Source: an uncultured Bacteroidota bacterium
GTDB lineage: Bacteria > Bacteroidota > Bacteroidia > Chitinophagales > Chitinophagaceae
Direction of reading: 5' to 3'
Assembly: GCA_903904855.1 (NCBI GenBank)
Contig: CAIVEH010000248.1
Location: 1 to 64,000 of the forward strand
Length of the DNA: 64,000 bases
The first letter of the stretch is position 1. Every line of letters starts with the position of its first letter. Under the pieces are notes generated by a model that was given only the letters and a program-made list of their open reading frames with translations, was not told the origin of the DNA and ran no database searches. Shown piece by piece: positions 7,789 to 15,699 of this stretch. The position numbers were made by a program, and so were the translations under genes.

Positions 7789-9792
7789 ATGCGGCAGCTG
7801 TATATTTTGTTTTTGCTTTTAATAGCAGGGAATTTTGCATTCGGTCAGGCTACTGAAGACCTGACTGTGGAACTTACTGCCACAACTATTGTCTCGCCTC
7901 CCTCCATTACCCTCCACTGGAAGCCAGTAGCTTATGGCACTCCTACATTTTCGGTATATAGAAAGTCAAAAGCAGCTACTACATTTGGCTCGCCAATAGC
8001 AGTACTTCCTGCTGGTTCAATCGCTTATGCCGATGCTGGAGTAATTGTAGATTCGGCTTACGAATACCAGGTCGTTGCTAATGGTGCTCCTTTGGTTTCC
8101 ACAGGGTATATTTTTGCAGCCATCAAGAGCCCTGCCATGCACAATAAGGGTACATTGATTATGCTTGTCGACAGTACTTTTACTGATTCCTGTGCAGCCG
8201 GCCTTCAGCGCATGATGAAGGATATAAGCGGCGATGGCTGGCAGTTGCGCCGGCACGATCTTTCGCGCAGCTTGTCTGTAACCAGTGTAAAAGCCATTAT
8301 TGCCAATGAATATGCCACACAGCCCAATGTGAAAGCAGTATTGATACTGGGGCATTTAGCGGTGCCATACAGTGGCAGTTTTGATACCGTGGCCTATTAT
8401 CCACCCGATGGGCATGTGCCATACCATGATGGGGCCTGGCCCGCCGATATTTTCTATTCGTGCATGAGCGGCTGGACAGATATTACTGTGAACAATTCTC
8501 TGGCCAGCTATGCTGCCAACTGGAATGTACCCGGCGATGGCAAGTGGGACCAGGTTCCCATTCCGTCTCCTGCAGTATTGCAGATAGGCCGGGTTGATTT
8601 CTGGAATATGCCCGCATTTACCTCAACAGAAGTACAGCTAATGAACAGCTACCTTGCCAAAGACCATACTTATAAAATGGATTCGCTGGCCGTGAGGCAC
8701 CATGCTATTCTGCACGATGATTTCGGTTATTTTAGTGGTGAAGGATTTGCTGCTAATGGATGGCGCAATTTCAGTCCGCTGGTAACCAACGATAGCCTTA
8801 CGGTTGTTGCTTCCGGGCAGTTGATTTCAACTATTTCAACTGGCAACTTCCAGTGGTCTTATGGTTGTGGTGGTGGAAGTTTCACAAGCGCAGGTGGTAT
8901 AGGCGTTACTACTGACTTTACTACTAATGCCGGTAACAGTATTTTCATGATGTTGTTTGGCAGCTACTTTGGCGACTGGAATGTACAGGATAACTTCCTT
9001 CGTGCTCCGCTCTGTGCCAATCCTCCGATTCTTACCAATTGCTGGGCTGGCCGGCCAAACTGGTTCTTCCACCATATGGCGCTGGGCGAGAATATTGGTT
9101 ACGGGGCATTGTTATCACAGAATAATACTGGATCATTGTACCAGCCAGGTAATTATGGGGCAGGGTATATTCATGCAGCACTGATGGGCGACCTTACTTT
9201 ACGTACCGACTACATAAAGCCCATTACCAATCTTACTATAGCCGCTCCTATCCATAGTGGCGCAACACTTTCCTGGACCGCTTCTCCTGCGGCTGGAGTG
9301 CTGGGGTATTATGTATACAGGGCAGATAGCGCTTATGGCTATTTTAAACTTATTTCCACTTTACTCCCTACCACATCGTTTCATGATGCCACAGGTCACA
9401 ACGGACTGAAATACTACATGGTAAGGCCTGTTAAGCTGCAATCATCGCCATCAGGCAACTATTACAATCTGGGCATCGGGGTTACTGATACCGCCCATGT
9501 GTCGTATGCTTCTTCATTAATGGTTGCAGGTATAACGCCACAGGTATCAGTTAATATATTCCCTAATCCTGCCAGCGATTACCTTAATGTAAGTGTGAAT
9601 GCCGCTGAGCCTGTTGTGGCTACCCTTAATATTATCAATGATCTGGGCCAGCAAATAAGTGTGGCAACAAAAATGCTGAATGCAGGTGAAAACACATATA
9701 CATTGAATGTATCGAAGTATGCTGCTGGGGTTTACAATCTGGTGCTTAAATCTGGAGATAAGGAAGTGGTAACCAAGTGGGCGAAGCTGTAA
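7789..9792 (+). CDS. Large T9SS-secreted protein with flanking fibronectin-III-like domains
   Basis: A 667-residue protein with signal peptide MRQLYILFLLLIAGNFAFG-Q, an N-terminal FnIII-like domain (~24-110: ITLHWKPV..YEYQVVA), a core of ~350 residues, a second FnIII-like domain (~475-560: ATLSWTAS..LGYYVYR) and a T9SS sorting domain (from NIFPNPASDYLNVSV to the C-terminus). The core has a Rossmann-like opening, VKAVLILGHLAVPYSG, then DGAWPADIFY and WSYGCGGGSF, faintly recalling C25 (gingipain-type) peptidases, but a catalytic His-Cys pair cannot be assigned with confidence. Likely a cell-surface or secreted enzyme or adhesin. TATCTTAG at 7766-7773 is a weak -7 candidate. Confidence 0.75.
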   Translation: MRQLYILFLLLIAGNFAFGQATEDLTVELTATTIVSPPSITLHWKPVAYGTPTFSVYRKSKAATTFGSPIAVLPAGSIAYADAGVIVDSAYEYQVVANGAPLVSTGYIFAAIKSPAMHNKGTLIMLVDSTFTDSCAAGLQRMMKDISGDGWQLRRHDLSRSLSVTSVKAIIANEYATQPNVKAVLILGHLAVPYSGSFDTVAYYPPDGHVPYHDGAWPADIFYSCMSGWTDITVNNSLASYAANWNVPGDGKWDQVPIPSPAVLQIGRVDFWNMPAFTSTEVQLMNSYLAKDHTYKMDSLAVRHHAILHDDFGYFSGEGFAANGWRNFSPLVTNDSLTVVASGQLISTISTGNFQWSYGCGGGSFTSAGGIGVTTDFTTNAGNSIFMMLFGSYFGDWNVQDNFLRAPLCANPPILTNCWAGRPNWFFHHMALGENIGYGALLSQNNTGSLYQPGNYGAGYIHAALMGDLTLRTDYIKPITNLTIAAPIHSGATLSWTASPAAGVLGYYVYRADSAYGYFKLISTLLPTTSFHDATGHNGLKYYMVRPVKLQSSPSGNYYNLGIGVTDTAHVSYASSLMVAGITPQVSVNIFPNPASDYLNVSVNAAEPVVATLNIINDLGQQISVATKMLNAGENTYTLNVSKYAAGVYNLVLKSGDKEVVTKWAKL

Positions 9793-9820
9793 TTTGGTGG
9801 CATTGCAGAAGGTAGATTTA

Positions 9821-10033
9821 TCATTCAAAGTCACCGGGTGTTAGCTTGCTTTGCCGCAAAATTGAACGAAAGGTTCCATAGGGTATTTCTTTTCTTCCGG
9901 CAGGTACAATAACAGTCAAAGTAGGATTACCTGTTTTCCTGAATTTCATATGGCTTCCTTTCTGGGAAACCAGGATGAATCCGTGCAATTCCAGAATGCT
10001 GATAATATAAAAGGAGGAGTAAATTTTAGGCAT
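9821..10033 (-). CDS. hicA: HicA-type mRNA interferase toxin
   Basis: A 70-residue HicA/YcfA family protein: a double-stranded-RNA-binding-like fold that cleaves mRNA until neutralised by HicB. The sequence shows ILELHGFILVSQKGSHMKF with the catalytic histidine (His28) in the QKGSH motif, then TVIVPAGRKEIPYGTFRSIL and LRQSKLTPGDF, all standard HicA features. It is the second gene of a minus-strand pair: its ATG overlaps the end of hicB by 8 nt (shared ATGCCTAA), indicating translational coupling. The order is antitoxin first, the less common arrangement. A decayed second hicBA pair lies at 44573-45027. Confidence 0.9.
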   Translation of the reverse strand: MPKIYSSFYIISILELHGFILVSQKGSHMKFRKTGNPTLTVIVPAGRKEIPYGTFRSILRQSKLTPGDFE

Positions 10034-10244
10034 ATTTCACAGACATATGCACTATTTCCGGGTTCTCGATCGGTTGAATTGTTTCATGAGAATCATCTTC
10101 CAGATATAAAGCCAATGCTTCGTCCAGATTTTTCAGAGCATCTTCCCTGGATTCGCCAAAGCTGGAAACGTCTATGTTCAGGCACTGAGCCACATAGTAC
10201 TTATCTTCTTTCCAAACCACACTTTCCAAAATGCTCTTTTTCAT
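10026..10244 (-). CDS. hicB: HicB-type antitoxin
   Basis: A 72-residue antitoxin of the HicB family. The partial RNase-H-like fold is visible as VVWKEDKYYVAQCLNIDVSSFGESREDALKNLDEALALYLED. The protein is short and has no obvious C-terminal HTH or RHH domain, so DNA binding and autoregulation may be weak or come from the complex. It binds HicA, encoded directly downstream with an 8-nt overlap. An identifiable -7 box was not seen upstream. Confidence 0.88.
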   Translation of the reverse strand: MKKSILESVVWKEDKYYVAQCLNIDVSSFGESREDALKNLDEALALYLEDDSHETIQPIENPEIVHMSVKYA

Positions 10245-10297
10245 AAAAGTTAGTCTTTATATTACAAAGATAACAAACTGCATATATTCATTACTGA

Positions 10298-10828
10298 TTA
10301 TTTCAGGGAAAGGCCTGAAAATTCAGCTGGTAGATTCTTCATAAATTCCTCCGGATAATCTGGGGTAATGACGATCCTGGTATCGTCATTAGTGTCAATT
10401 ATTATATAGTTTTTGCGCTGTGAGCAATACCACCACATGTCACCCATTTTTCTATTCCAGTACAAGCCGGTATATCCATAAAGGCCACCCTCAGAGGTGG
10501 ATGCGCGGATGACACCTTTCATTTCCTTTTCTTCTGCCTTTCTGATACTATTTATATCGGAAAATAGGATTCTCCGGGGAGTAATTTTCCTGCGTATAAT
10601 AATTGTGGTGCCCGTAATTTCAATGGATTCCGGATTATGAAAATACGCTAAAAACATGCCAATGTAGACTGGAATAAACGCTACGAATACTACAAGACCT
10701 ATTGACGGATTCTTCGTTAATTGTGAAAAATAAAAATAAAAAATTATTGCCAGGATAAAGGCAAAAGCAGCTATAGACCAGGCTCTGATTTTAGATAACT
10801 TGTCGGGTGAGCAAATAAATTTCTGCAT
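10298..10828 (-). CDS. Bacterial-PH-type membrane protein (paralogue 2)
   Basis: A 176-residue protein with two N-terminal membrane segments (about residues 15-60), then a soluble beta-rich domain resembling bacterial PH domains: ITGTTIIIRRKITPRRILFSDI and YGYTGLYWNRKMG, with MWWYCSQRKNYIIID and TRIVITPDYPEEFM. It is clearly paralogous to the gene at 10939 (same CSQRKNYIIID / VITPD blocks). I chose ATG 10828 (MQKFICSPDKLSK) because it aligns with the N-terminus of the paralogue; upstream frames lack similarity. Function unknown; the soluble domain would face the cytoplasm. It ends the operon running from 13617. Confidence 0.75.
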   Translation of the reverse strand: MQKFICSPDKLSKIRAWSIAAFAFILAIIFYFYFSQLTKNPSIGLVVFVAFIPVYIGMFLAYFHNPESIEITGTTIIIRRKITPRRILFSDINSIRKAEEKEMKGVIRASTSEGGLYGYTGLYWNRKMGDMWWYCSQRKNYIIIDTNDDTRIVITPDYPEEFMKNLPAEFSGLSLK

Positions 10829-10938
10829 AGGAATTATTTTATCATCGTTCCTTAACATCATTAGATCCAATTTGGATTGGTAAATCAAATCTGATACTGT
10901 TTAATAATCTCAACGATTATTAATAAAGGTACCCTCAA

Positions 10939-11466
10939 TCATTTTCCATCTGTATCAGAGATAAATTGTCTTATATCCCTGATAAATTCCTCTGGCTGAT
11001 CGGGTGTAATGACGATCCTTTTATTATCTTTCTTATCAATTATAATGTAGTTTTTGCGCTGGGTGCAATACCAGGTCATACTGCCTAATTTTTTATTGTA
11101 GTATAAGCCTGTATATCCAAACAGGCCACCGTTGCCAAATGTGCGGATAACTCCTTTCATTTCCTCTGTTTCGGCCATTCTGATGCTTTTTAGGTCGGCA
11201 AATGGAATTACCACAGGGCTTATTTTCCTCAAAATGGTAATACCCGTAGAGCCGGTTTGCACCGACCGTGGCATCAGTAAGTACATGGCTATAATCAGTA
11301 CGCCAATAATAAAGGGCCCCAATAGCGCACCGAAAAGAACCATTATTTCCTTGCCTGATTTTACATAAGCAAATAACCCTGCGATAAGGATGATGGCACC
11401 AAGGCAGGCAACTGCCAATGTGATGTTTCTGGATAATTTGTCGAGCGACAATGTGTAGTTGTTCAT
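10939..11466 (-). CDS. Bacterial-PH-type membrane protein (paralogue 1)
   Basis: A 175-residue protein with two hydrophobic segments (about 14-32 and 42-64) followed by a PH-like domain with GSTGITILRKISPVVIPFAD, FGYTGLYYNKKLG, WYCTQRKNYIIIDKK and RIVITPDQPEEFI. It lies 19 bp behind the alpha/beta-hydrolase gene and ~110 bp ahead of its paralogue on the minus strand, so it probably belongs to the DUF2089-led operon. No enzymatic motif is visible. The pair arose by local duplication. Confidence 0.78.
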   Translation of the reverse strand: MNNYTLSLDKLSRNITLAVACLGAIILIAGLFAYVKSGKEIMVLFGALLGPFIIGVLIIAMYLLMPRSVQTGSTGITILRKISPVVIPFADLKSIRMAETEEMKGVIRTFGNGGLFGYTGLYYNKKLGSMTWYCTQRKNYIIIDKKDNKRIVITPDQPEEFIRDIRQFISDTDGK

Positions 11467-11485
11467 AAAGTTTTTTTTGAAAAGG

Positions 11486-12757
11486 TTATTTAGATTGGTT
11501 AATAAATTTTACCAGGTCAGGTACAAAACCTGGGCTTAGTGGCAGCTCTGGCTTATTATATGTTGCAAAGTTTTGTTCCCGGTCTGCAGGCGCTTGTTTC
11601 ATTACATGGTTCATGCCTTTTACCATTACCAGTCTGGCTTTGGGTTGCGCTTTCTTCAATAGTTCAGCTTCCTCTATCCCTACCTGAAGATCGGTAGTAC
11701 CCTGTATTAGCAGCACCGGTATTTTCAGTTTTTTTATTTCGGTCTGAGGGTTGTACCGCAGACAGGAATGTAAGTAGGGCTGTACTGAAATATGAAATAG
11801 GTTGAAGAGCTCTTCAGGTATATCCTTTGCGGTATAGCCGTTCCTGATACTGTCTAAAATGATTTTCGCCTTATCTGCCATCTCTGCCGATTGGGCGCGT
11901 ATTTGCTTGTCTATCACCTTATCCATTCCTTCGCCCATGCCCGCTATCGATATATAGCCCGCTACTGTCACTTTGCCTGCGGCTATCATACCTATCAGTG
12001 AGCCCTCGCTGTGACCTGCCACATACACACCGGCAAAACGGGAATCATTTTTAAGCATCTTTATTATGGCAGCAGCATCATTAATGTAATCATCTAGCCT
12101 CATGTTTTCCTCATCTTTCATGGCTTTTGCACTTTCGCCTATTCCCCGCTTATCATAGCGCAGGCTGGCTATTCCGGCTTTCTTCAGTGAGTCGGCAAGC
12201 ATTAAAAAGGCATTCGATTTCAAGCCCAGCGAACTGTTGCAATCCCTGTCGGTAGGGCCGGAGCCAGATATAATTAATACAACCGGAACCTTCTTGCTGC
12301 CATCGGGTAGGGTAAGTGTACCATAAATATTGCCGGTAGCCGATTTGTAGACAAAGTTGGAAGGCGCTTTTTTCGCAGTATCATTTGCCGATTCCTCTTT
12401 ATAAGGTAAAAACCGGAATGTTTCCAGTTTGTTGTCTTGGCCAAGCACCACCAGAAGGGTCAATGTGATTCTTTGAAATGTACTTTTGTAGGTGGCAAGC
12501 CCTGCATCTTCATGCAGTTTTTCGCACGAAACCAATTTGCCATATTGTTGGTACAAGCTGGAAATGGCCAGTTTGGCTTTTTCGGGCGTAAGGGTACTCT
12601 GCCCTTTTTCTGAGAGCATATTGAAGAAGCTGTCGGGCTGCTGCAGATTGTAAAAGTTCTGGAATTTACTGACAGCAGCGTCCACTGCATTTTTGTTTTG
12701 AGCCATTGATGATATTGTAACCATCATTAAGATCGGCAAAAAGATGATTCTTTTCAT
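11486..12757 (-). CDS. Exported alpha/beta-hydrolase with N-terminal DUF3887-like domain
   Basis: A 423-residue protein with signal peptide MKRIIFLPILMMVTISSMA-Q. Residues ~25-115 form a small domain like DUF3887 (FQNFYNLQQPDSFFNMLS..GKLVSCEKLHE..ITLTLLV), common ahead of peptidase-like hydrolases in Bacteroidota. The hydrolase domain starts near 140: VVLIISGSGPTDRD, LRYDKRGIGES, nucleophile elbow AGHSEGS, an aspartate in IQGTTDLQV and histidine in KGMNHVMK. Probably a periplasmic esterase or acyl-peptidase-like enzyme; substrate unknown. It sits 18 bp behind the Yip1-like gene and 19 bp ahead of the first PH-type gene, within one operon. Confidence 0.82.
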   Translation of the reverse strand: MKRIIFLPILMMVTISSMAQNKNAVDAAVSKFQNFYNLQQPDSFFNMLSEKGQSTLTPEKAKLAISSLYQQYGKLVSCEKLHEDAGLATYKSTFQRITLTLLVVLGQDNKLETFRFLPYKEESANDTAKKAPSNFVYKSATGNIYGTLTLPDGSKKVPVVLIISGSGPTDRDCNSSLGLKSNAFLMLADSLKKAGIASLRYDKRGIGESAKAMKDEENMRLDDYINDAAAIIKMLKNDSRFAGVYVAGHSEGSLIGMIAAGKVTVAGYISIAGMGEGMDKVIDKQIRAQSAEMADKAKIILDSIRNGYTAKDIPEELFNLFHISVQPYLHSCLRYNPQTEIKKLKIPVLLIQGTTDLQVGIEEAELLKKAQPKARLVMVKGMNHVMKQAPADREQNFATYNKPELPLSPGFVPDLVKFINQSK

Positions 12758-12775
12758 TTTGTTTAGGTTTTTTTA

Positions 12776-13330
12776 TTAGATAAAATGGATAATAAGCCTT
12801 GCTGCAATTTCAGCTATCAGCAGGCAGATAATAAATAGTACCACTGATTTTTCTTTCCGGATATTACAAGAAATCACAAAGGCGTTATAAAGCAAGGCTA
12901 TCATCCACACCATGCATACAAGGCTTACCAAACCAAGTGCAATGAAGGAGGGTGTAATTGCTTTTATTAAATCGTCGATAGTATGGTGGTTCATATCTGG
13001 CAGATTCATTCCAAAACCGGTAAAAGCCGAAAAAAGCATCACCCAGCGGGCCAATGCAAAGGTGCCGGCGACATCAATCAGTCTTATACTTGACTTCGAA
13101 AAAATAAGTCCGGCAACATAAAAAACAATAACCGGTATTAGCCAAACCACAAAACCCTCAAAGAAATAACGCCATGCAGCCGTATCTCTGGATCCTATCT
13201 GCAGCAGGCCATTAAAATGAGTATGACTAAAGCTGCAAATAAGGGCGGTAATAGCCATCACTACCAAACCGATAATTAGTGATCTGACCCCGGCTATATA
13301 TATAAACGGATTAAAGAGCCATTTTTTCAT
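12776..13330 (-). CDS. Polytopic membrane protein (Yip1-like)
   Basis: A 184-residue protein with five hydrophobic segments and the layout of Yip1/YIP1-domain proteins: an N-terminal MKKWLFNPFIYIAGVRSLI, then helices around VWLIPVIVFYVAGLIF, WVMLFSAFTGFGMNLP and ALGLVSLVCMVWMIALLYNAF. Its ATG overlaps the stop of the DUF2089 gene by 4 nt (ATGA), so the two are translationally coupled. The role is unknown. DUF2089-Yip1-hydrolase-bPH looks like one membrane-related expression unit. Confidence 0.72.
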   Translation of the reverse strand: MKKWLFNPFIYIAGVRSLIIGLVVMAITALICSFSHTHFNGLLQIGSRDTAAWRYFFEGFVVWLIPVIVFYVAGLIFSKSSIRLIDVAGTFALARWVMLFSAFTGFGMNLPDMNHHTIDDLIKAITPSFIALGLVSLVCMVWMIALLYNAFVISCNIRKEKSVVLFIICLLIAEIAARLIIHFI

Positions 13331-13617
13331 TTTGGTTGATTTAAGATTTTCTGAACGGATTCAATTTTACCTATTACATCGTCGAGCAGGTTGCGAACAG
13401 TAGGGTAACTGAGGCCAAGGTTCTGGGCCATAATTTTGAGACTGCCGCTGCACCTGACAAAGCCGATAATAAAATCCTGTTCCTGCTGGGTCAGGCTGGC
13501 CAAAAGAGGCAGATCGAAAATGCCGCTCACTTCGGTCTGGCATTTTTCGCAAACCAGGCTTTTTACTTTAAGTGTCCCTGAGCAGCTCGGGCAGATATGT
13601 GGCAGGTTCTTTTGCAT
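13327..13617 (-). CDS. DUF2089-family zinc-ribbon / helix-turn-helix regulator
   Basis: A 96-residue protein with an N-terminal zinc ribbon (Cys9, Cys12, Cys23, Cys26: CPSC..CEKC) and a C-terminal helix-turn-helix resembling sigma region 4 (LTQQEQDFIIGFVRCSGSLK, LGLSYPTVRNLLDDVI). DUF2089 proteins are thought to be transcription regulators, often beside bPH or membrane genes, as here. I chose ATG 13617 rather than 13647 because the exact -7 box at 13627-13634 lies 10 bp ahead of it and the longer frame would run through that promoter. Tandem 14-bp repeats upstream (13643-13677) are a likely operator for it. First gene of the operon down to 10298. Confidence 0.85.
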   Translation of the reverse strand: MQKNLPHICPSCSGTLKVKSLVCEKCQTEVSGIFDLPLLASLTQQEQDFIIGFVRCSGSLKIMAQNLGLSYPTVRNLLDDVIGKIESVQKILNQPK

Positions 13618-13626
13618 ATTGTTTAA

Positions 13627-13634
13627 CAAAGGTA
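13627..13634 (-). promoter_or_regulatory. -7 promoter box (TACCTTTG) for the DUF2089 operon
   Basis: An exact match to TAnnTTTG on the minus strand, 10 bp upstream of the ATG at 13617; the transcript would have a very short leader. Confidence 0.65.
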
Positions 13635-13642
13635 AATACTTT

Positions 13643-13677
13643 TTCAATAAAATTTAGTATTTGTTGAATAAAATTTA
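13643..13677 (-). promoter_or_regulatory. Tandem 14-bp direct repeats, putative operator
   Basis: TTCAATAAAATTTA (13643-13656) and TTGAATAAAATTTA (13664-13677) differ at one base and are spaced 21 bp apart, two helical turns, immediately upstream of the -7 box of the DUF2089 operon. A weaker third copy, GATAAAAATTTA, lies at 13705-13716. The site overlaps the -33 region, so bound protein would be expected to repress or modulate. Confidence 0.5.
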
Positions 13678-13716
13678 ATTTTTCTTTAGAAAAGTAGATT
13701 TTGTGATAAAAATTTA

Positions 13717-13937
13717 AAGAAAATAGAACTTTTGGTTTAAATTCATTTAATAGCAAAGGGGAATTTAATGTATAGTGATTGGTTTTAATTAATTAATGGT
13801 ATATTATATGGAATACATTTCAACACAAGTAAATTCTAATTGTTAGATTATTCCGTATTGTGGATTATATTCCTAAAAATAAAAATAGTAGTAATTGGTG
13901 TGTTTAGTAGTATGTTCATTATCAATTGGTTGTTATT
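13717..13937. other. AT-rich divergent intergenic region
   Basis: A very AT-rich stretch between the minus-strand DUF2089 operon and the plus-strand gene at 13977. It holds the weak third operator repeat at its left end and a sigma-54-like promoter at its right end. No gene was seen. It could hold enhancer sites for a sigma-54 activator. Confidence 0.4.
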
Positions 13938-13954
13938 TTGGCACACTATTGGCA
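13938..13954 (+). promoter_or_regulatory. Sigma-54-like promoter
   Basis: TTGGCAC at 13938-13944 matches the -24 element and TTGGCA at 13949-13954 places the invariant GC at the correct spacing for the -12 element (one mismatch to TTGC). The ATG of the next gene follows 23 bp later. Bacteroidota often encode RpoN, but none is visible in this window. Confidence 0.4.
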
Positions 13955-13976
13955 TACTTAAGTTCAAATTGCAATT

Positions 13977-14327
13977 ATGGAAGATCAGACAAAATACCAG
14001 CATATTATCGATAAACTGAACAAAGGAATCAGGTTTGGTTTATTCGATGACGGAAGCAGATGCTATTTCAGCGATGGCGAGCAGGTAAGCTATACTACAC
14101 TCTGGAAAGCCTTAAGATCAATTCATAATCTGCCAGTAGGCCATCACAGAACTATTTCGCAGCTTTGCCCAAACACATTTGCGGGTACTTTTACCCATGA
14201 TTATTCCAGGCATAACTGGAAAAATGGAAAAGCCAGAAGGCCTCTATTGCAGGTAAGGGAGTTTATCGCCAGAATATATTGGGAGTACTTTCTTGCCAAT
14301 AAATTGTCTTATAAATCAGCGGTATAG
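13977..14327 (+). CDS. Hypothetical protein upstream of phaC
   Basis: A 116-residue soluble protein that I do not recognise. Visible: a charged N-terminus, GIRFGLFDDGSRCYFSDGEQVSY (a beta-hairpin-like stretch), VGHHRTISQLCPNTFAGTF, and an aromatic C-terminal helix REFIARIYWEYFLANKL. Composition and codon use look like real coding sequence, and a sigma-54-like promoter lies just ahead. It ends 94 bp before the phaC start, with a separate -7 box for phaC between them. It could be a small regulator or granule-associated protein, but nothing in the sequence shows this. Confidence 0.55.
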   Translation: MEDQTKYQHIIDKLNKGIRFGLFDDGSRCYFSDGEQVSYTTLWKALRSIHNLPVGHHRTISQLCPNTFAGTFTHDYSRHNWKNGKARRPLLQVREFIARIYWEYFLANKLSYKSAV

Positions 14328-14396
14328 GTGGCTGGAAATTAACATTTATCCATTAAATTCATTGCTTTTTCTTATACTGGTTCGGACTAATAATCG

Positions 14397-14404
14397 TACC
14401 TTCG
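14397..14404 (+). promoter_or_regulatory. -7-like promoter box (TACCTTCG) for phaC
   Basis: TACCTTCG differs by one base from TAnnTTTG and lies 17 bp upstream of the phaC ATG at 14422. No clear -33 TTTG was found at the expected spacing. Confidence 0.45.
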
Positions 14405-14421
14405 CGCCAAATTTTACTGAA

Positions 14422-15474
14422 ATGAATTTCGACTCTTCAAGTATAGCGGAAGAAATGGTAGCTACCAGCGAAAAGATAGCCAGGGGTTACAAAGTATTGC
14501 AGGACATTGGCCCCGTTGAAGTGGGCATGACTCCTAAAGAACTGGTGTGGAGCTGCGATAAAATTAAAATGTACCACTACCTGCGCGATACGCCTGCCAA
14601 ATGCGCTACCCCGGTACTTGTATCGTTTGCAATGCTCAACAGGCATGATGTACTGGATCTCCAGCCCGACCGCAGCCTGATGAAAAAATTTATAGATGAA
14701 GGACTGGATATATACATTATGGACTGGGGTTACCACGACCGCAGTGACCGATACCTAACAATGGAAGACTACATTGATGGTTATATGAATGATGCCATCG
14801 ATTTCCTGCGTAAGCGTCATAAAGTTCAGAAGATACATAAAATGGGTATCTGCCAGGGTGGTACTTTCTCCATGATCTATGCTGCATTATATCCCGAGAA
14901 ATTGAAATCACTGACTACTTACGTAGCTCCTTACGACTTCTCTGATACAAAATGCATGCTCTACAAATGGCCTAAGTATATAGATGTGGACACAATGGTG
15001 GATACTCTGGGAACTATACCAGGCGAAATGATTGACGGCGCTTTCGGTATGCTGAAGCCTAGCATGGGTGTAACCAAGTATATGGGTGTCCTGAATTCCC
15101 TGGATGATAAAGACAAGATGATGAACTTCCTCAGGATGGAAAAATGGAAGGGTGATCTGCCTGCAATTCCCGGCGAAATGTACCGTAAGTATATCAAGGA
15201 CCTCTTCAGGGATAACCTGCTGATACAGGGCAAATTTACTTTGGGTGGCCGTAAGGTTGACCTAAAGAAAATGACCGTTCCTTTCCTGAATGTTTACGCC
15301 ACAGAAGATAACATTATACCTAACGACAGTACAAAGAATGTGATGAATCTTATAGGCTCAACCGACAAGAAAGAATATGCTTTCCCCGGCGGTCACATTG
15401 GTGTGTTTGTAGGTGGCAAATCACAGAAGGAACTTGCTCCTGCCGTTGCAAAATGGATTGAAGACAGGTGCTGA
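14422..15474 (+). CDS. phaC: Class III poly(3-hydroxyalkanoate) synthase catalytic subunit PhaC
   Basis: A 350-residue alpha/beta-hydrolase-fold polymerase that joins (R)-3-hydroxyacyl-CoA units into polyester. The lipase-like box is GICQGG with nucleophile Cys144; the general base His325 lies in PGGHIGVF and the aspartate Asp296 in YATEDNIIP. Spacing (144/296/325) nearly equals that of the class III enzyme of Allochromatium (149/302/331), as does the length, which places it in class III (PhaC-PhaE type) rather than the ~590-residue class I/II. I chose ATG 14422 because the -7 box lies just before it; the longer frame to 14293 overlaps the preceding gene and has no family similarity. A strong terminator follows at 15555. 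The partner PhaE is encoded on the opposite strand at 16645-18261. Confidence 0.93.
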   Translation: MNFDSSSIAEEMVATSEKIARGYKVLQDIGPVEVGMTPKELVWSCDKIKMYHYLRDTPAKCATPVLVSFAMLNRHDVLDLQPDRSLMKKFIDEGLDIYIMDWGYHDRSDRYLTMEDYIDGYMNDAIDFLRKRHKVQKIHKMGICQGGTFSMIYAALYPEKLKSLTTYVAPYDFSDTKCMLYKWPKYIDVDTMVDTLGTIPGEMIDGAFGMLKPSMGVTKYMGVLNSLDDKDKMMNFLRMEKWKGDLPAIPGEMYRKYIKDLFRDNLLIQGKFTLGGRKVDLKKMTVPFLNVYATEDNIIPNDSTKNVMNLIGSTDKKEYAFPGGHIGVFVGGKSQKELAPAVAKWIEDRC

Positions 15475-15554
15475 GAGTGAGTTTGCAGTTTACAATTGAC
15501 AGTTGGCAGTTTTAAGGATTTCTGTTGATTCTAAGAGAAAAATGATTTTAGTTG

Positions 15555-15603
15555 TTACTGGCTTTAAGAAGTATGTTTATACGCTTAAAGCCAGTAATTT
15601 TTT
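15555..15603 (+). terminator. Rho-independent terminator of phaC
   Basis: A perfect 14-bp stem, TTACTGGCTTTAAG (15555-15568) with its complement at 15584-15597, 15-nt loop, followed by a run of T. Confidence 0.9.
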
Positions 15604-15678
15604 ATTTAAGAAATGAGCATTAAAATGCTCCATTGTTTACGAATGCTGAAGATATTAACTACAGCTAAATTCATGGTT

Positions 15679-15699
15679 CCCCTTTAGGGGTTCAGGGGT
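15679..15699 (+). repeat. CCCCTTTAGGGG dispersed repeat, copy 1
   Basis: CCCCTTTAGGGGTTCAGGGGT ends immediately before the ATG at 15700. It is one of five related copies in the window, all on the plus strand and all upstream of plus-strand genes. Confidence 0.75.

Noticed and set aside
7789-9792. Calling the large T9SS protein a gingipain (C25) peptidase
   Set aside because: Only vague similarity in the core; no confident His-Cys catalytic pair.
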